Shown: in pieces, positions 33,624 through 42,487 of the stretch
Layout of the letters: every line of letters begins with the position of its first letter
Numbering within the stretch: the stretch's first letter is position 1
NCBI GenBank assembly: GCA_945878575.1
Contig: CAMDUB010000012.1
Location: forward strand, 1-57,823
Length of the DNA: 57,823 bases
From: Phycisphaera mikurensis NBRC 102666
GTDB lineage: Bacteria > Planctomycetota > Phycisphaerae > Phycisphaerales > SM1A02
Direction: 5' to 3'
The notes under the pieces: generated by a model
What the model saw: only the letters and a program-made list of their open reading frames with translations
Told to the model about the DNA's origin: nothing
Database searches by the model: none
Position numbers and translations under genes: made by a program

Positions 33624-36167
33624 TCACTGATTTGGTCGTGGAGATGATCGCCCTGCGGACAAACACCATTCGGTAAACATGGTGACCGCTGGTGTCACCG
33701 TCATCCCCACAGTTCTGCGGTAGGCAGCTTGTTCACGCGCTGCCCCAAGCTCCTGACCGAAGATTGACCCGATGACGGAGGCGCGCTCGCGTTCCCGAGT
33801 CACCACTACCGCAATCGCCGACTCCATCGCCTGGCTCACTTCGGTTGCATGTGGTAGCGCTTGACCTTCCGAAACCTGCATATCGGGTTGATACGCATTT
33901 CCGACCATGGCACGGTAATTATCCAATTCTTGCCCAGCAGCGATGCAGATTGCGCGGTCGGTGGAGGCGCGATCCGATTCGACGTCCGTGCTTGACATTC
34001 CGTCTCCAGGATCTCCTGCGGAGCGCTCCAGTGCCCGCGCCGCCCGTTGCGATTTCTGCAGCGCAGCGATCGCCGCATGTGCGTACACATCCCAACCAGC
34101 GCGCATGAACGCTACGGCGTCATCACTCGCTAAACCATGGATTGCAATGGATACGGTGTCGTCCGCAAATTTTTTGCAATAGGTACGCGGCTCCGGAACA
34201 CGCGCTCCATCGCGGAATGCACCCGCCAAGAGGACCCGCGCATCGCGTGCAACGGCACACGCGCGTGCGTCGTCCACGGTGCGCAATTCATCGCGGTGAT
34301 CCGTACAGGCGCGGCAAAGATTCCCCAACATGGTGGCCAGTATGTGCTGATCACGCACCGTAGCAATGACCACTGCCTGCACTTGGTCATAGAGGACACG
34401 CGCGCCACTTGGGAGTGATGAGGCATCGCAAGGAACAGTCGCCATGTTGGACCCACTGGCGGAATCATTGCTGCGTGGTTCGTCTCCGTCTTCCCAGAGT
34501 TCATCACGGCCATCGTCCACCGTATCGGTCGGCGCCAATTCCTCTGGCATGACGCCACCGAAATTCGATAGAAGTAGTGCAAATCGCAAATGTCCAGCAG
34601 AGTGCCAGCGCTGCACAGCACTCACCGCGTCGTGATGCCCGATATCGGGAAGCCAGCGGGCCGCCAGAATTTCATCGCACGCGTGCTCCATCCCCACATC
34701 AAGCATGTGCACGGCGGCCAGCTCCCATTCCGCCATTCGCTGTGCATACGGAGCACCACAACTTGCATGTTGCGCATCAATTACTGCAAGTATGCGCGCT
34801 ACGTCACTGTTTGCTGTATTGGCGATGGCCGCAGCGATTTGCGCGTTCAGCGCGGCATGTGCGGTTGCAGTTTCCGCGAGTCGTCTATCGCGCTCCGCGC
34901 ACCACACATCGGGATCAGATGCATTACTCAGCCGCACCGATACGAATTCCGCCCATGCACGACGTGTTCCCCCGACAGTGAGCACCATGCGATCCGGCAC
35001 CGAGGCGTTACTGCTTGCAACACGGTCGCGCATTGGGTCTGCAGTACGGAACGAAATCTCAATACGCGCACCTGCAGCGAACTGCACAACTTCCGACTGT
35101 GGTCGGTGTGGCGTACGTCCATTCTCCACGCCATCGACCTCGGTGACCAATTCCACTCCTTGCTCAAAGTGATGCACCAGGCGGACTGGTTCTTGTTCGA
35201 TGACCACTGATTGCAATTCATCGTCCCGCCAAGTCCACCGCTCGGAACGAACGAGCGATCCATCGCCACGCTGGATGACGCGCGTGCGCACGTTTGGGCT
35301 TGAGTCAGCAGCACCAGCACTCGGCGATGCACTCTGCGTAGTGACCGCGCCATCTTTTGCCCGCACGAGCCGGAGCGCGTCGAACGCGGCATAGATATCG
35401 GGCGGGTTATTGAAGAGTGGATTCGGCGCCCACGATTCAGCGTGGGCTGCCCCTCGATCGTCCTGCAGTCGTGCACCGGAGGAATTCAGCCACACATCAA
35501 GCCCCTCAAGGGCGAGCGGAAAGTCGATCCGTACCGGTTCGGCCAGCGGAATCCGCCACCAACTGCGCGCATGAAGTGCGGGGCCGGCGTTGTCCCACGT
35601 TGCGTCCAATGTCCAGGCAATCATCGGTGGGGCATCAGTTCCCACCCAGGTTTCCGATCCAGTGCGCACGTCAACGTGCAGTGCCTGCTGCTCGGCAGTC
35701 GTTCCAGACTCTGTGCCTGCACTCGACCCAGCCGCCCGTTGCGTGGGCACCCACGCCGCCAATGCGCGCCGCGCACGCTCGGCGCCATCCGGGTGTGACC
35801 ACTGCGCCGTCACGGACGCATCGCGCCATTCGGTACGGAGTGATCTCAGGAGGTCCACTCCTTGCGAGCCATCTGCCAGTGACCCCATCGCATCGCGAAT
35901 CAAGTGAAGCGGCGCGAACGCCCAGTCGACGGTGGCCTTATGCGCAAGCAATCCACTCCAGTTACGACCAGTTTCTTGCTGTTGCAGCTGATCTTTGAAC
36001 TGCTGCAAGAGGCGATGTTGTTCAGCCGCCATCTGCGCCGTCATTGCGCGCGCCCGATCCACGGCCTCATCCTGCCCGAACACTCGAGCTCCCAGAGCCA
36101 ATCCACTCATCGTCCCCACCATCGCCCAGACCAGCGCGCGTACGCGCCGCTTCACGTTTTGATTCAT
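33624..36167 (-). CDS. Large secreted protein of unknown function
   Basis: An 847-residue protein with a signal peptide (VRALVWAMVGTMSGLALGARVFG, cleavage near residue 31). The N-terminal mature part is a charged helix with possible coiled coil (MAAEQHRLLQQFKDQLQQQE). The middle is beta-rich with several Trp (ESWAPNPLFNNPP, TWRDDELQSVVIEQEPVRLVHHFEQG); the C-terminal half is helical (AAIANTANSDVARILAVIDA, VYAHAAIAALQKSQRAARALERS). I recognise no domain or catalytic motif. It precedes another secreted unknown by 63 bp on the same strand with normal codon use; the upstream gene in transcription is the one at 36231-37256. Confidence 0.8.
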   Translation of the reverse strand: MNQNVKRRVRALVWAMVGTMSGLALGARVFGQDEAVDRARAMTAQMAAEQHRLLQQFKDQLQQQETGRNWSGLLAHKATVDWAFAPLHLIRDAMGSLADGSQGVDLLRSLRTEWRDASVTAQWSHPDGAERARRALAAWVPTQRAAGSSAGTESGTTAEQQALHVDVRTGSETWVGTDAPPMIAWTLDATWDNAGPALHARSWWRIPLAEPVRIDFPLALEGLDVWLNSSGARLQDDRGAAHAESWAPNPLFNNPPDIYAAFDALRLVRAKDGAVTTQSASPSAGAADSSPNVRTRVIQRGDGSLVRSERWTWRDDELQSVVIEQEPVRLVHHFEQGVELVTEVDGVENGRTPHRPQSEVVQFAAGARIEISFRTADPMRDRVASSNASVPDRMVLTVGGTRRAWAEFVSVRLSNASDPDVWCAERDRRLAETATAHAALNAQIAAAIANTANSDVARILAVIDAQHASCGAPYAQRMAEWELAAVHMLDVGMEHACDEILAARWLPDIGHHDAVSAVQRWHSAGHLRFALLLSNFGGVMPEELAPTDTVDDGRDELWEDGDEPRSNDSASGSNMATVPCDASSLPSGARVLYDQVQAVVIATVRDQHILATMLGNLCRACTDHRDELRTVDDARACAVARDARVLLAGAFRDGARVPEPRTYCKKFADDTVSIAIHGLASDDAVAFMRAGWDVYAHAAIAALQKSQRAARALERSAGDPGDGMSSTDVESDRASTDRAICIAAGQELDNYRAMVGNAYQPDMQVSEGQALPHATEVSQAMESAIAVVVTRERERASVIGSIFGQELGAAREQAAYRRTVGMTVTPAVTMFTEWCLSAGRSSPRPNQ

Positions 36168-36230
36168 GATGTGTTTCCCCTCACACTCTGCGGTTTTGCG
36201 CTGTGTGTTGCGCTTGACAAGACCATTTCA

Positions 36231-37256
36231 TCAACGCGCCGACAGCCCAACAATCGCCAGCGCCGACATGCTTGTTGAGCCATTTTCATCCACTGACATA
36301 GCGCCGCTTGCGATCGCCCATCCGTTCGATCGAAAGTCAATCGGTCGGTTGGTAAACGCGCAATACGAACGATCAGGTGTAACTACGTAGGCGGCAGTTC
36401 CGGAGACACTTCCAGGGCCGTCCAGTTTCCAGTCCACCTTTTTGGAAATCTTGCCGTCGATACCAACACTGTCGTCGGCAATGGCGAACCCAAAATCGCC
36501 GTCGACCACCACGGTGTGGCTGTAACTGCTGTAGCCAACATTGCCACGAACGGTCTTATCAACAATGTCTGCGCTGGCACGACCCACCGAACTGCACGCT
36601 CCCGCCGCAGTTGCCGACCCGCTTGCCGTGCAGCCAATACTGGGTGAACACGTCAGAGAAAGTTCAAGCATGGCGCCGCCCATCGCGGCGATGGTGACAA
36701 GCCGCGGGCAGGGGATCCCAGTGCCCACCCATTGTTCGCGCGCGAGGGTTGCTTGACGCGCCATGGCGCGTTTGGTGATCGAGCCCGCGTGCCACCACGA
36801 ACTGTATCCAGACATATCCACCGCGGCCTCCACGTGCTCGGGTTGCGCGATCTCCGACAATTGCCATCGCCAAAAAACCGAGTTGCTGGACTCGCTGATT
36901 GGGCTCATGGTGAGTGGCTTCCCTGGTGAGAGCGAGACGGATACTGGCGCCCGTGTCCACCAACCATTGCTACATGCGCAATCACATATGGAGACGATGC
37001 CGCCCATTCCACCGGTACCGGTTGGATCCTCCCCGCACAGTCGCTCCAACATGGTGGGGCATGGATCAGTCACCGACGCCTCACACGGCGGGTTCGCTAG
37101 CAGCCGCAGCGCCGCCTGGTTGCCTGCATCATCACTCTGGACGCGTGGCACCTCCGTCACCGCCTGTGTGGCGCCCCAACCCTGCGAATACACCATGCAA
37201 CACCCAATGATGGCCACTACTCCAACTCCGCCAATCACATTCATTTCAGTTCTCAT
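36231..37256 (-). CDS. Secreted Cys-rich protein of unknown function
   Basis: ATG at 37256 with a GGATTGGGG purine run just upstream; the frame is open to 37373 but that part is Arg-rich and has no start signal. A short hydrophobic N-terminal segment (VIGGVGVVAIIGCCMVY) could be a signal or lipoprotein signal. The mature region is Cys-rich (PPCEASVTDPCPTMLERLC, SICDCACSNGWW, LTCSPSIGC), which suggests disulfide bonds outside the cytoplasm. Later segments are beta-rich (YSSYSHTVVVDGDFGFAIADDSVG) and Ser/Gly-rich. No family recognised. It is probably transcribed with the secreted gene that follows at 33624-36167. Confidence 0.75.
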   Translation of the reverse strand: MRTEMNVIGGVGVVAIIGCCMVYSQGWGATQAVTEVPRVQSDDAGNQAALRLLANPPCEASVTDPCPTMLERLCGEDPTGTGGMGGIVSICDCACSNGWWTRAPVSVSLSPGKPLTMSPISESSNSVFWRWQLSEIAQPEHVEAAVDMSGYSSWWHAGSITKRAMARQATLAREQWVGTGIPCPRLVTIAAMGGAMLELSLTCSPSIGCTASGSATAAGACSSVGRASADIVDKTVRGNVGYSSYSHTVVVDGDFGFAIADDSVGIDGKISKKVDWKLDGPGSVSGTAAYVVTPDRSYCAFTNRPIDFRSNGWAIASGAMSVDENGSTSMSALAIVGLSAR

Positions 37257-37407
37257 ATCCCCAATCCTTTCCGGCCGCTCCCTGCGATAGCGGCCATGTG
37301 CCCTGAAGGCGTGGGCAAAGTAAAGGCAGTTGCGGTTTCGCCGCCGACACGCCGCCCTTTTTCTTGCATCCACAATAAAATTTGCGCCGTACCATGACGT
37401 GCGTCAT

Positions 37408-37481
37408 GCTCCGGTAGCTCAACTGGATAGAGCAGCCGCCTTCTAAGCGGCAGGTTGAGGGTTCGAGTCCCGCCCGGAGCG
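37408..37481 (+). tRNA. tRNA-Arg (anticodon TCT)
   Basis: Acceptor arms GCTCCGG and CCGGAGC pair perfectly over 7 bp. The D arm is GCTC-AACTGGATA-GAGC, the anticodon stem GCCGC/GCGGC with loop CTTCTAA (anticodon TCT, reading AGA), and the T arm has the loop GTTCGAGTCCC. The CCA end is not encoded (the genome continues CTTCAC). It decodes AGA, a rarer Arg codon in GC-rich genomes. A GC-rich gene starts 21 nt after its 3' end. Confidence 0.97.
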
Positions 37482-37502
37482 CTTCACGCGCCGCTGCAAA
37501 CC

Positions 37503-39446
37503 ATGCGCATCATTGCGTCTCCCATCTACCGGGCGTTTCCAGAGCTGGACGGCTTCACCGACGAGCAGTGCAGGAACTACCTGCGGCAGGTGTACGGTGG
37601 GGTGCTGGCGCGGGTGGCCGTCGGTCTCGTCTCGCTGGTGCTCGGGGTGGGGGTGGCCTTCGCGGTGGGATGGGTCTGCGTGTCGGTTGCCAGCGCGAAC
37701 CCCGGGCGGACCTCCATCGTGGGAGTGTTCGCCCTCGCCGCCGTGACTGCAGCGTTCGGGTTCGGCACGCTGATCTCGCGCGACGTCCTGCTGCGCCTGT
37801 TGGTGCGCCGGGTGCTCCGCGAGGTCGGGCTTTGCCCGTCCTGCGACTACAGCGCCATGGGCCTACTGGTGTCCGTTGACTTTGCGGTGACGTGCCCGGA
37901 GTGCGGCAACGGCATCGACCTTGCCAGCTACCGTGAGCATTGCGTGCCCGGCATCGACGGCGCCTTGCGCTTCATGCCTCCGCCGGGCATGTTGAGCGAT
38001 CAGCGCCGGTTCTTGACGGCGAAGCGCCGGCGTGCCATCGTGCAGACCGCGCGCCGGATCACGGTGGTCGTTGCGCTCATCGTCGGCCTCGCGGTGCTGC
38101 CCGTGGTCGCGCTGGTTCTCGCCGAGTCGTGGTCGGCGCGTTCGGACCAGGCCGCGCGGTCCACGCCCGAGGAGCGCGACGCCCTGTTGCTCCCGGAGGG
38201 AATGCAGCCGTCCGGCGAGTCGATCTCCGTGCAGCTTGGTGCGATCGTCCTCTGGCAGCCGGAGGAGCTCCGTGCCATCAATGCGCGCGCGCGCGACCGC
38301 TTCGAGCGGAACATCCGATGGGGCGTTCCTTCCATCGGCAGCGGGGGCGGGTCAGAGACCGCGGCGAAAGACCTGGATTCGCTGCAGATCGGCGGCACCG
38401 CCGTCACCGGGATAGCCATGATCGCCGATCGGATCGCCGAAGGTAGCGCGGCGCCGCTGCGGTCTCCCGCAGTCACCACTCACTACAAGGAATGGATCCG
38501 TTGCTTTGCGGTTCCCAAGCTGTGGCAACTTGCCGACGTCGCGATGGCGGCGGCCATCGAGCGCCGCGACGGTCCGGCTTTCGCGCGCGCGCTCGAGTGG
38601 TACCTGGCCGCGCGGCGCATCTACGCCAACATGCCGCCGTTCATGGTCTTGGAAGATCCTCGCGGGGCTGCAATCGTCCGCGTCACCGCCGAGGCCCTGC
38701 GCGCCGATGGCGGTGGCGAACTGGCGATCGCGCTTGAGGCCGCCATCCGCCGGCAGTCCGTGCGCCCCTCGATGGAGGCAATGAAGGCCGAGATCGTGGA
38801 TTGGGAGGTTGACTTGCTGGCAGCGTGGTTCACGAATCCGCTTGGCGTGGTGTGGCCGCTGTGGTCCGATCCGCCGACGAAGGTGTATGCCGAAAACATG
38901 GGCATCCGCTGGGTCGGGCTCTACTGGCCGCAGCGGCAGGCGATCCGTGCGCATGCGGGAGCCCTGTTCGAGGAGCTCATGGCCGACCCTTCGGACCGAA
39001 ATCAGCAGAAGGAATCGGCCGCCGTGTTCGCGCTTGCCGCCGCCGGCCCCATCGTGGGCCATCCATACTCGGGAATCAACGGGTTCCACTCCACATTGCG
39101 TGACCTGCGCGGTGCACTCCTGGAGCGTGCACTCGCGACCGTTGTCGCCATCGAGCGGTTCCGGCGCTCGGAAGGCCGCTTGCCAAACTCGCTGGATGAA
39201 CTTCGGCCACGGTTCGTCGATGCCGTGCCGAAGGATCCGTGGCGGAAGGGACCGTTCGTCTACCGCGTGCTGCCGGCGGACCCGGCCGCGGCGTGGCATC
39301 CGGGCTACACGCTGTGGTCGGTCGGTGCCAACGGATCGGATGATGACGGTAACCTGGACTTGGATGTGGAGCTCGTCCTAGCGCCGCCGTGGCTGGACCC
39401 ATCCGCCGCCTCGCCCGCCGATCCTGACGCCACCCTCGGAAACTGA
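37503..39446 (+). CDS. GC-rich membrane protein with zinc ribbon, unknown function
   Basis: A 647-residue protein. The start ATG 37503 was chosen because the upstream part of the open frame lies in the tRNA. Two or three membrane helices are in the first 100 residues (VGLVSLVLGVGVAFAVGWVCVSV; IVGVFALAAVTAAFGFGTLI), a zinc ribbon near 110-140 (GLCPSCDYSAMG ... VTCPECGNGID), and a further helix near 200 (ITVVVALIVGLAVLPVVALVLA). The rest is helical and soluble; near residue 575 is RFRRSEGRLPNSLDELRPRF, a motif recalling the end of DUF1559/pilin-like or planctomycete helix-rich proteins. The codon usage is much richer in G or C at third positions than its neighbours. The 3' end overlaps the convergent gene by 142 bp. 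Confidence 0.75.
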   Translation: MRIIASPIYRAFPELDGFTDEQCRNYLRQVYGGVLARVAVGLVSLVLGVGVAFAVGWVCVSVASANPGRTSIVGVFALAAVTAAFGFGTLISRDVLLRLLVRRVLREVGLCPSCDYSAMGLLVSVDFAVTCPECGNGIDLASYREHCVPGIDGALRFMPPPGMLSDQRRFLTAKRRRAIVQTARRITVVVALIVGLAVLPVVALVLAESWSARSDQAARSTPEERDALLLPEGMQPSGESISVQLGAIVLWQPEELRAINARARDRFERNIRWGVPSIGSGGGSETAAKDLDSLQIGGTAVTGIAMIADRIAEGSAAPLRSPAVTTHYKEWIRCFAVPKLWQLADVAMAAAIERRDGPAFARALEWYLAARRIYANMPPFMVLEDPRGAAIVRVTAEALRADGGGELAIALEAAIRRQSVRPSMEAMKAEIVDWEVDLLAAWFTNPLGVVWPLWSDPPTKVYAENMGIRWVGLYWPQRQAIRAHAGALFEELMADPSDRNQQKESAAVFALAAAGPIVGHPYSGINGFHSTLRDLRGALLERALATVVAIERFRRSEGRLPNSLDELRPRFVDAVPKDPWRKGPFVYRVLPADPAAAWHPGYTLWSVGANGSDDDGNLDLDVELVLAPPWLDPSAASPADPDATLGN

Positions 39447-40201
39447 CCCCGCGTCAACTCGATCGCTATGTTTCTCAGGATGCGCGCGCGTCGATACTCC
39501 GGGCTGGCATGACGCGGCGCCGGAACGATCACGCGCAGCGGCAACGTACCCATGGCAAGCGCATGCTTCACCCCGCGTCGCAACACCGCGGGTGAACATT
39601 CGGCGAGTCCCCAACCCGCCGGCACCTCGCGCGACTTCACCACGCCGGTGGCTGCAAGGATCCACAACTCGTCTGCCAGTCGCCACCGCGCAATGAGATT
39701 GAATTTCGTTTGCCCGTGCATGCGCTCTTCAATTTTGGCAAGTTGCCCCAGTACGCGGCGATAGGGGAGCAACCGACTTCGACTGAAATCCCAACTGGCG
39801 TGCTCCTCAAACAGCGCGCCTGCAGAGTTGCGCAGGTGCGGCTCATGCACAGGAATCAGTTCAGATTCAATCTCCGCTTTGCGCGCAAGAAGTCGATCGC
39901 GCTCCGCAAGCAAATCATCAACACGAAGCCCGTCGCGCATGAAATCAGCGCGCGATGCCTTGCACTCCACCACAACGGTGCGTGGCGAACGCAGCGCGTC
40001 ACCTGCGCGTTCGGCGGCAAAGATGTTGGCATGCGCGGCCGGGTCCGCGCCGAGGCGCCAGTCATGTTCCGCCCACCCCGCGGCGTCCACGCGAAAGCGC
40101 GCGATCGGGCAGGGCACTTCGTGCGCCACGGCGCGGCATCCCATCGAGATCAGCCACGCTGACGCGAGTTCTTTCAGTCCGAGGTGTTCGCGTGTTTCCA
40201 C
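39305..40201 (-). CDS. PD-(D/E)XK nuclease-like protein (MmcB-like), 3' end run-on
   Basis: Residues about 1-110 carry a restriction-endonuclease-like core: PIARFRVDAAGW, then TVVVECKASRADFMRDG, where Asp and E-x-K are the expected catalytic residues. This resembles the MmcB/DUF2161-type repair nucleases (VEVKSSRADF). The C-terminal half is helical and Arg-rich. After RRARILRNIAIELTRG the frame enters the GC-rich gene on the other strand and continues as Ser/Gly/Thr-rich nonsense (SHGGARTSSTSKSR) to a stop at 39305. The native C terminus therefore probably ended near 39450. Adjacent to nuoC (16 bp gap), same strand. Confidence 0.65.
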   Translation of the reverse strand: METREHLGLKELASAWLISMGCRAVAHEVPCPIARFRVDAAGWAEHDWRLGADPAAHANIFAAERAGDALRSPRTVVVECKASRADFMRDGLRVDDLLAERDRLLARKAEIESELIPVHEPHLRNSAGALFEEHASWDFSRSRLLPYRRVLGQLAKIEERMHGQTKFNLIARWRLADELWILAATGVVKSREVPAGWGLAECSPAVLRRGVKHALAMGTLPLRVIVPAPRHASPEYRRARILRNIAIELTRGQFPRVASGSAGEAADGSSHGGARTSSTSKSRLPSSSDPLAPTDHSV

Positions 40202-40217
40202 GGTGCGTGCCGCGCCG

Positions 40218-40763
40218 TCAGGCGGAGTCGCGGGTCACGACGCGATGCATCTCGCGCTCGCCACGACCGCGCAGTGGATAGTCCTTGCGGAGCGGATGCC
40301 CCGGAAAATCCTTCCACATCAAAATGCGACGCAGATCGGGGTGCCCCTTGAAGCGAATGCCGAACATGTCGAACACTTCACGCTCAAGCCACTCCGCTGC
40401 CGGCCATACATCGGTCACGGTGTCGACCACCAGTTCCGGATCAGGTTCGATGCCCGCGGTATCGACGGACGGATCAAGATAAGTCTTGAGCCGCAAGCGC
40501 TGGTCCTTGGAGTAACTGTTCAAGCACCACACCACCGCGAATCGTCCCGGCTGCGGCGATGGATAGTTCAGGTAGTCAACCGCGGTCACATCCGCGCAGA
40601 ATTCATAAGAGCACTGCGGATCATCGCGCAGGTGACGGCAGACCTCTTTGATGCGGTCCTTGGGAACGATCACCGTGGTCTGGCCGCGGAATTCAGCGGC
40701 AAGGAACTTGATGTCCGGGAAGGCCGCTTTGAGGACGGGTAGCGTCGGATGATCGAGCTTCAT
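40218..40763 (-). CDS. nuoC: NADH-quinone oxidoreductase subunit C
   Basis: NuoC is a peripheral-arm subunit of respiratory complex I. The 30-kDa subunit signature is clear: [19 protein letters not shown], then [11 protein letters not shown], and [15 protein letters not shown]. Upstream, [12 protein letters not shown] and [11 protein letters not shown] complete the family fold. The start is ATG 40763; a TTG three codons earlier is possible. 181 residues, near the usual 180-220 for unfused NuoC. The other complex I genes are not present in this window, so this subunit is orphaned here. Upstream of it lies the purH 3' end with about 80 bp containing repeat sequences. Confidence 0.93.
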   Translation of the reverse strand: MKLDHPTLPVLKAAFPDIKFLAAEFRGQTTVIVPKDRIKEVCRHLRDDPQCSYEFCADVTAVDYLNYPSPQPGRFAVVWCLNSYSKDQRLRLKTYLDPSVDTAGIEPDPELVVDTVTDVWPAAEWLEREVFDMFGIRFKGHPDLRRILMWKDFPGHPLRKDYPLRGRGEREMHRVVTRDSA

Positions 40764-40795
40764 GGGAGGCAAAGTTTAGCCACAAAGGCGACCGC

Positions 40796-40845
40796 GGTGA
40801 ACGGCTGCAATTTAATTAGGGACAGTGGTGAACGGCACCTATTTA
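40796..40845. repeat. Repeat cluster at the purH stop codon
   Basis: GGTGAACGGC occurs at 40796-40805 and again at 40827-40836 (31-nt period). The second copy is part of AGGGACAGTGGTGAACGGCACCTATTT (in sections GGTG-AACGG-CACC). Read on the minus strand, AATAGGTGCCGT matches twelve bases of the palindromic repeat at 10434. The segment overlaps the purH stop. Confidence 0.5.
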
Positions 40846-42480
40846 GTGGCGGAAGTGCCGTGAGCCGGTGAGGAGGCAGGTGATGCCGCGCGCGTTGCAG
40901 AGGTCAAACGTGTCTTGGTCACGCCTGCTTCCACCGGGGTGAACGATGCAGCGCACCCCCGCGTCCGCAAGCAGCGTGGGCCCGTCAGCGAAGGGGAAGA
41001 ATGCATCACTCGCCGCCACGGCCACCGTCCCTGCAGCGGCTGCTGCCAGTTTGGCGTGGGCCTTCTCCACCGCGTTGCGACAACTGGCCACACGATCCAT
41101 TTGCCCAGCACCCGCGCCGAACAATGTTCCGTTGGCACCGATGCACACGGCGTTCGACTTCAAGTGCTTGGCCACCGCAAACATCAGCGCTGCGTCTGCA
41201 AGCGTTGCGGCGCTGGGCACCGGTCCCGCTGCATGCGTGAATTGCGCCGCATCAATGCGATGAACGTCGCGCTCTTGCACCAACATTCCTCCAGGAATGC
41301 TGCGCCAGGTCAGGGCTTGGTTGAGCGCTGGGCTGGCATGACACGTGGCAAGGAGGCGCGCATTCTTCCATCGCGCCTGCAGTGTTTCCAGTGCCTTCGG
41401 TTCATAGCCCGGTGCAATCACCACTTCAAGGAATCGCTCGCCGGTTGCCATCGCTTCGGCGGTCGCCACATCCACGGTGCTGCTGAAGGCCACAATGCCA
41501 CCAAATGCAGCCATGGGATCACCGCTCCATGCGTGCTCGAATGCCGCAAGCACCGAATCAGCGATCGCTGCGCCACACGGATTCGTGTGCTTGATCACCG
41601 CACAGGCAGTGCAGTTGGGGCGCTGCGCATGCAGGTCTTGCACCAATTCCAAAGCTGCCGCGGCGTCCAGCAAATTGTTGTACGAAAGCGGCTTGCCATG
41701 CAAGAGCTGCGCGCCCACCACGCTTGGACCGGTGAACGAACGATCCGCGTACACCGCGCCGCGTTGGTGCGGATTTTCACCGTAACGAAGTTCATCAGTG
41801 AGTTCGAGTCGAATGTTCGCTTGGTGCGGGAATAGGGGCGCAGCGTCTGAGGCGGTGGATGCGGCCTCTGCATGCGCAAAGCCCGCAGTACTCATCCAGC
41901 GCGCGATCGCTCCGTCGTATTCCGCAGTTCGTGCAAAGACTGCTTGCGCACATTCGCGGCGCAGCGCCATGGTGGTGGCGCCGTCGTTGGCGCGCATCTC
42001 GCCAATGACGCGTGGGTACTGCGCACCATCAGTGACGACCGTCACGCTCTCGAAATTCTTTGCCGCACTTCGCAGCATCGATGGTCCGCCAATATCAATG
42101 TTCTCAATGGCGTCATGCTCTGCAATGCCCGGTTTGGCAACCGTTGCTTCGAACGGGTAGAGATTGACGCAGACAAGATCGATCGGCGCAATCCCGTGCG
42201 CGGTCATGGCCGCCATGTGTTCTGAATTGTTGCGTACGCCGAGCAGTCCGCCGTGCACTTTGGGATGCAGCGTCTTGACGCGTCCATCCATCATCTCTGG
42301 AAATCCAGTGACGCTTTCGATGGGCACTACGGCAATACCAGCTTTGGCCAGCGCCGCAGCAGTGCCGCCGGTGGAAATGATTTCAACGCCCATCTCCGCC
42401 AATTCACGGGCGAATTCCACGAGCCCTGATTTGTCGCTCACGGAAATCAGAGCACGGCGGATGCGGATGTGTTCAGCCAC
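40843..42480 (-). CDS. purH: Bifunctional AICAR transformylase/IMP cyclohydrolase
   Basis: Catalyses the last two steps of purine synthesis: formylation of AICAR and closure to IMP. The N-terminal IMP cyclohydrolase (MGS-like) domain has RRALISVSDKSGLVEFARELA, EIISTGGTAAALAKAGI, FPEMMDGRVKTLHPKVHGGLL and the GGPSMLRSAAKN motif. The C-terminal transformylase has KHTNPCGAA with the catalytic Lys-His pair, YGENPHQRGA and AGQMDRVASCRNA, ending with VRCIVHPGGSRRDQDTF (core HPGGSRRDQDTF). I set the start at GTG 42480; the open frame to 42660 overlaps the upstream gene and is not PurH-like. 545 residues, slightly longer than usual. The native stop lies in a repeat sequence. A short 7-bp gap to the propeller gene suggests cotranscription. 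Confidence 0.92.
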   Translation of the reverse strand: MAEHIRIRRALISVSDKSGLVEFARELAEMGVEIISTGGTAAALAKAGIAVVPIESVTGFPEMMDGRVKTLHPKVHGGLLGVRNNSEHMAAMTAHGIAPIDLVCVNLYPFEATVAKPGIAEHDAIENIDIGGPSMLRSAAKNFESVTVVTDGAQYPRVIGEMRANDGATTMALRRECAQAVFARTAEYDGAIARWMSTAGFAHAEAASTASDAAPLFPHQANIRLELTDELRYGENPHQRGAVYADRSFTGPSVVGAQLLHGKPLSYNNLLDAAAALELVQDLHAQRPNCTACAVIKHTNPCGAAIADSVLAAFEHAWSGDPMAAFGGIVAFSSTVDVATAEAMATGERFLEVVIAPGYEPKALETLQARWKNARLLATCHASPALNQALTWRSIPGGMLVQERDVHRIDAAQFTHAAGPVPSAATLADAALMFAVAKHLKSNAVCIGANGTLFGAGAGQMDRVASCRNAVEKAHAKLAAAAAGTVAVAASDAFFPFADGPTLLADAGVRCIVHPGGSRRDQDTFDLCNARGITCLLTGSRHFRH

Positions 42481-42487
42481 GATGCGA

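Noticed and set aside
33421-33669. 82-codon minus-strand frame
   Set aside because: Arg/Ala-rich, overlaps the end of the following gene and lacks a ribosome-binding site.
37408-39470. Classic tRNA-attached integrative element
   Set aside because: No integrase and no repeat of the tRNA 3' end at the far border could be found; only gene placement and composition suggest insertion.
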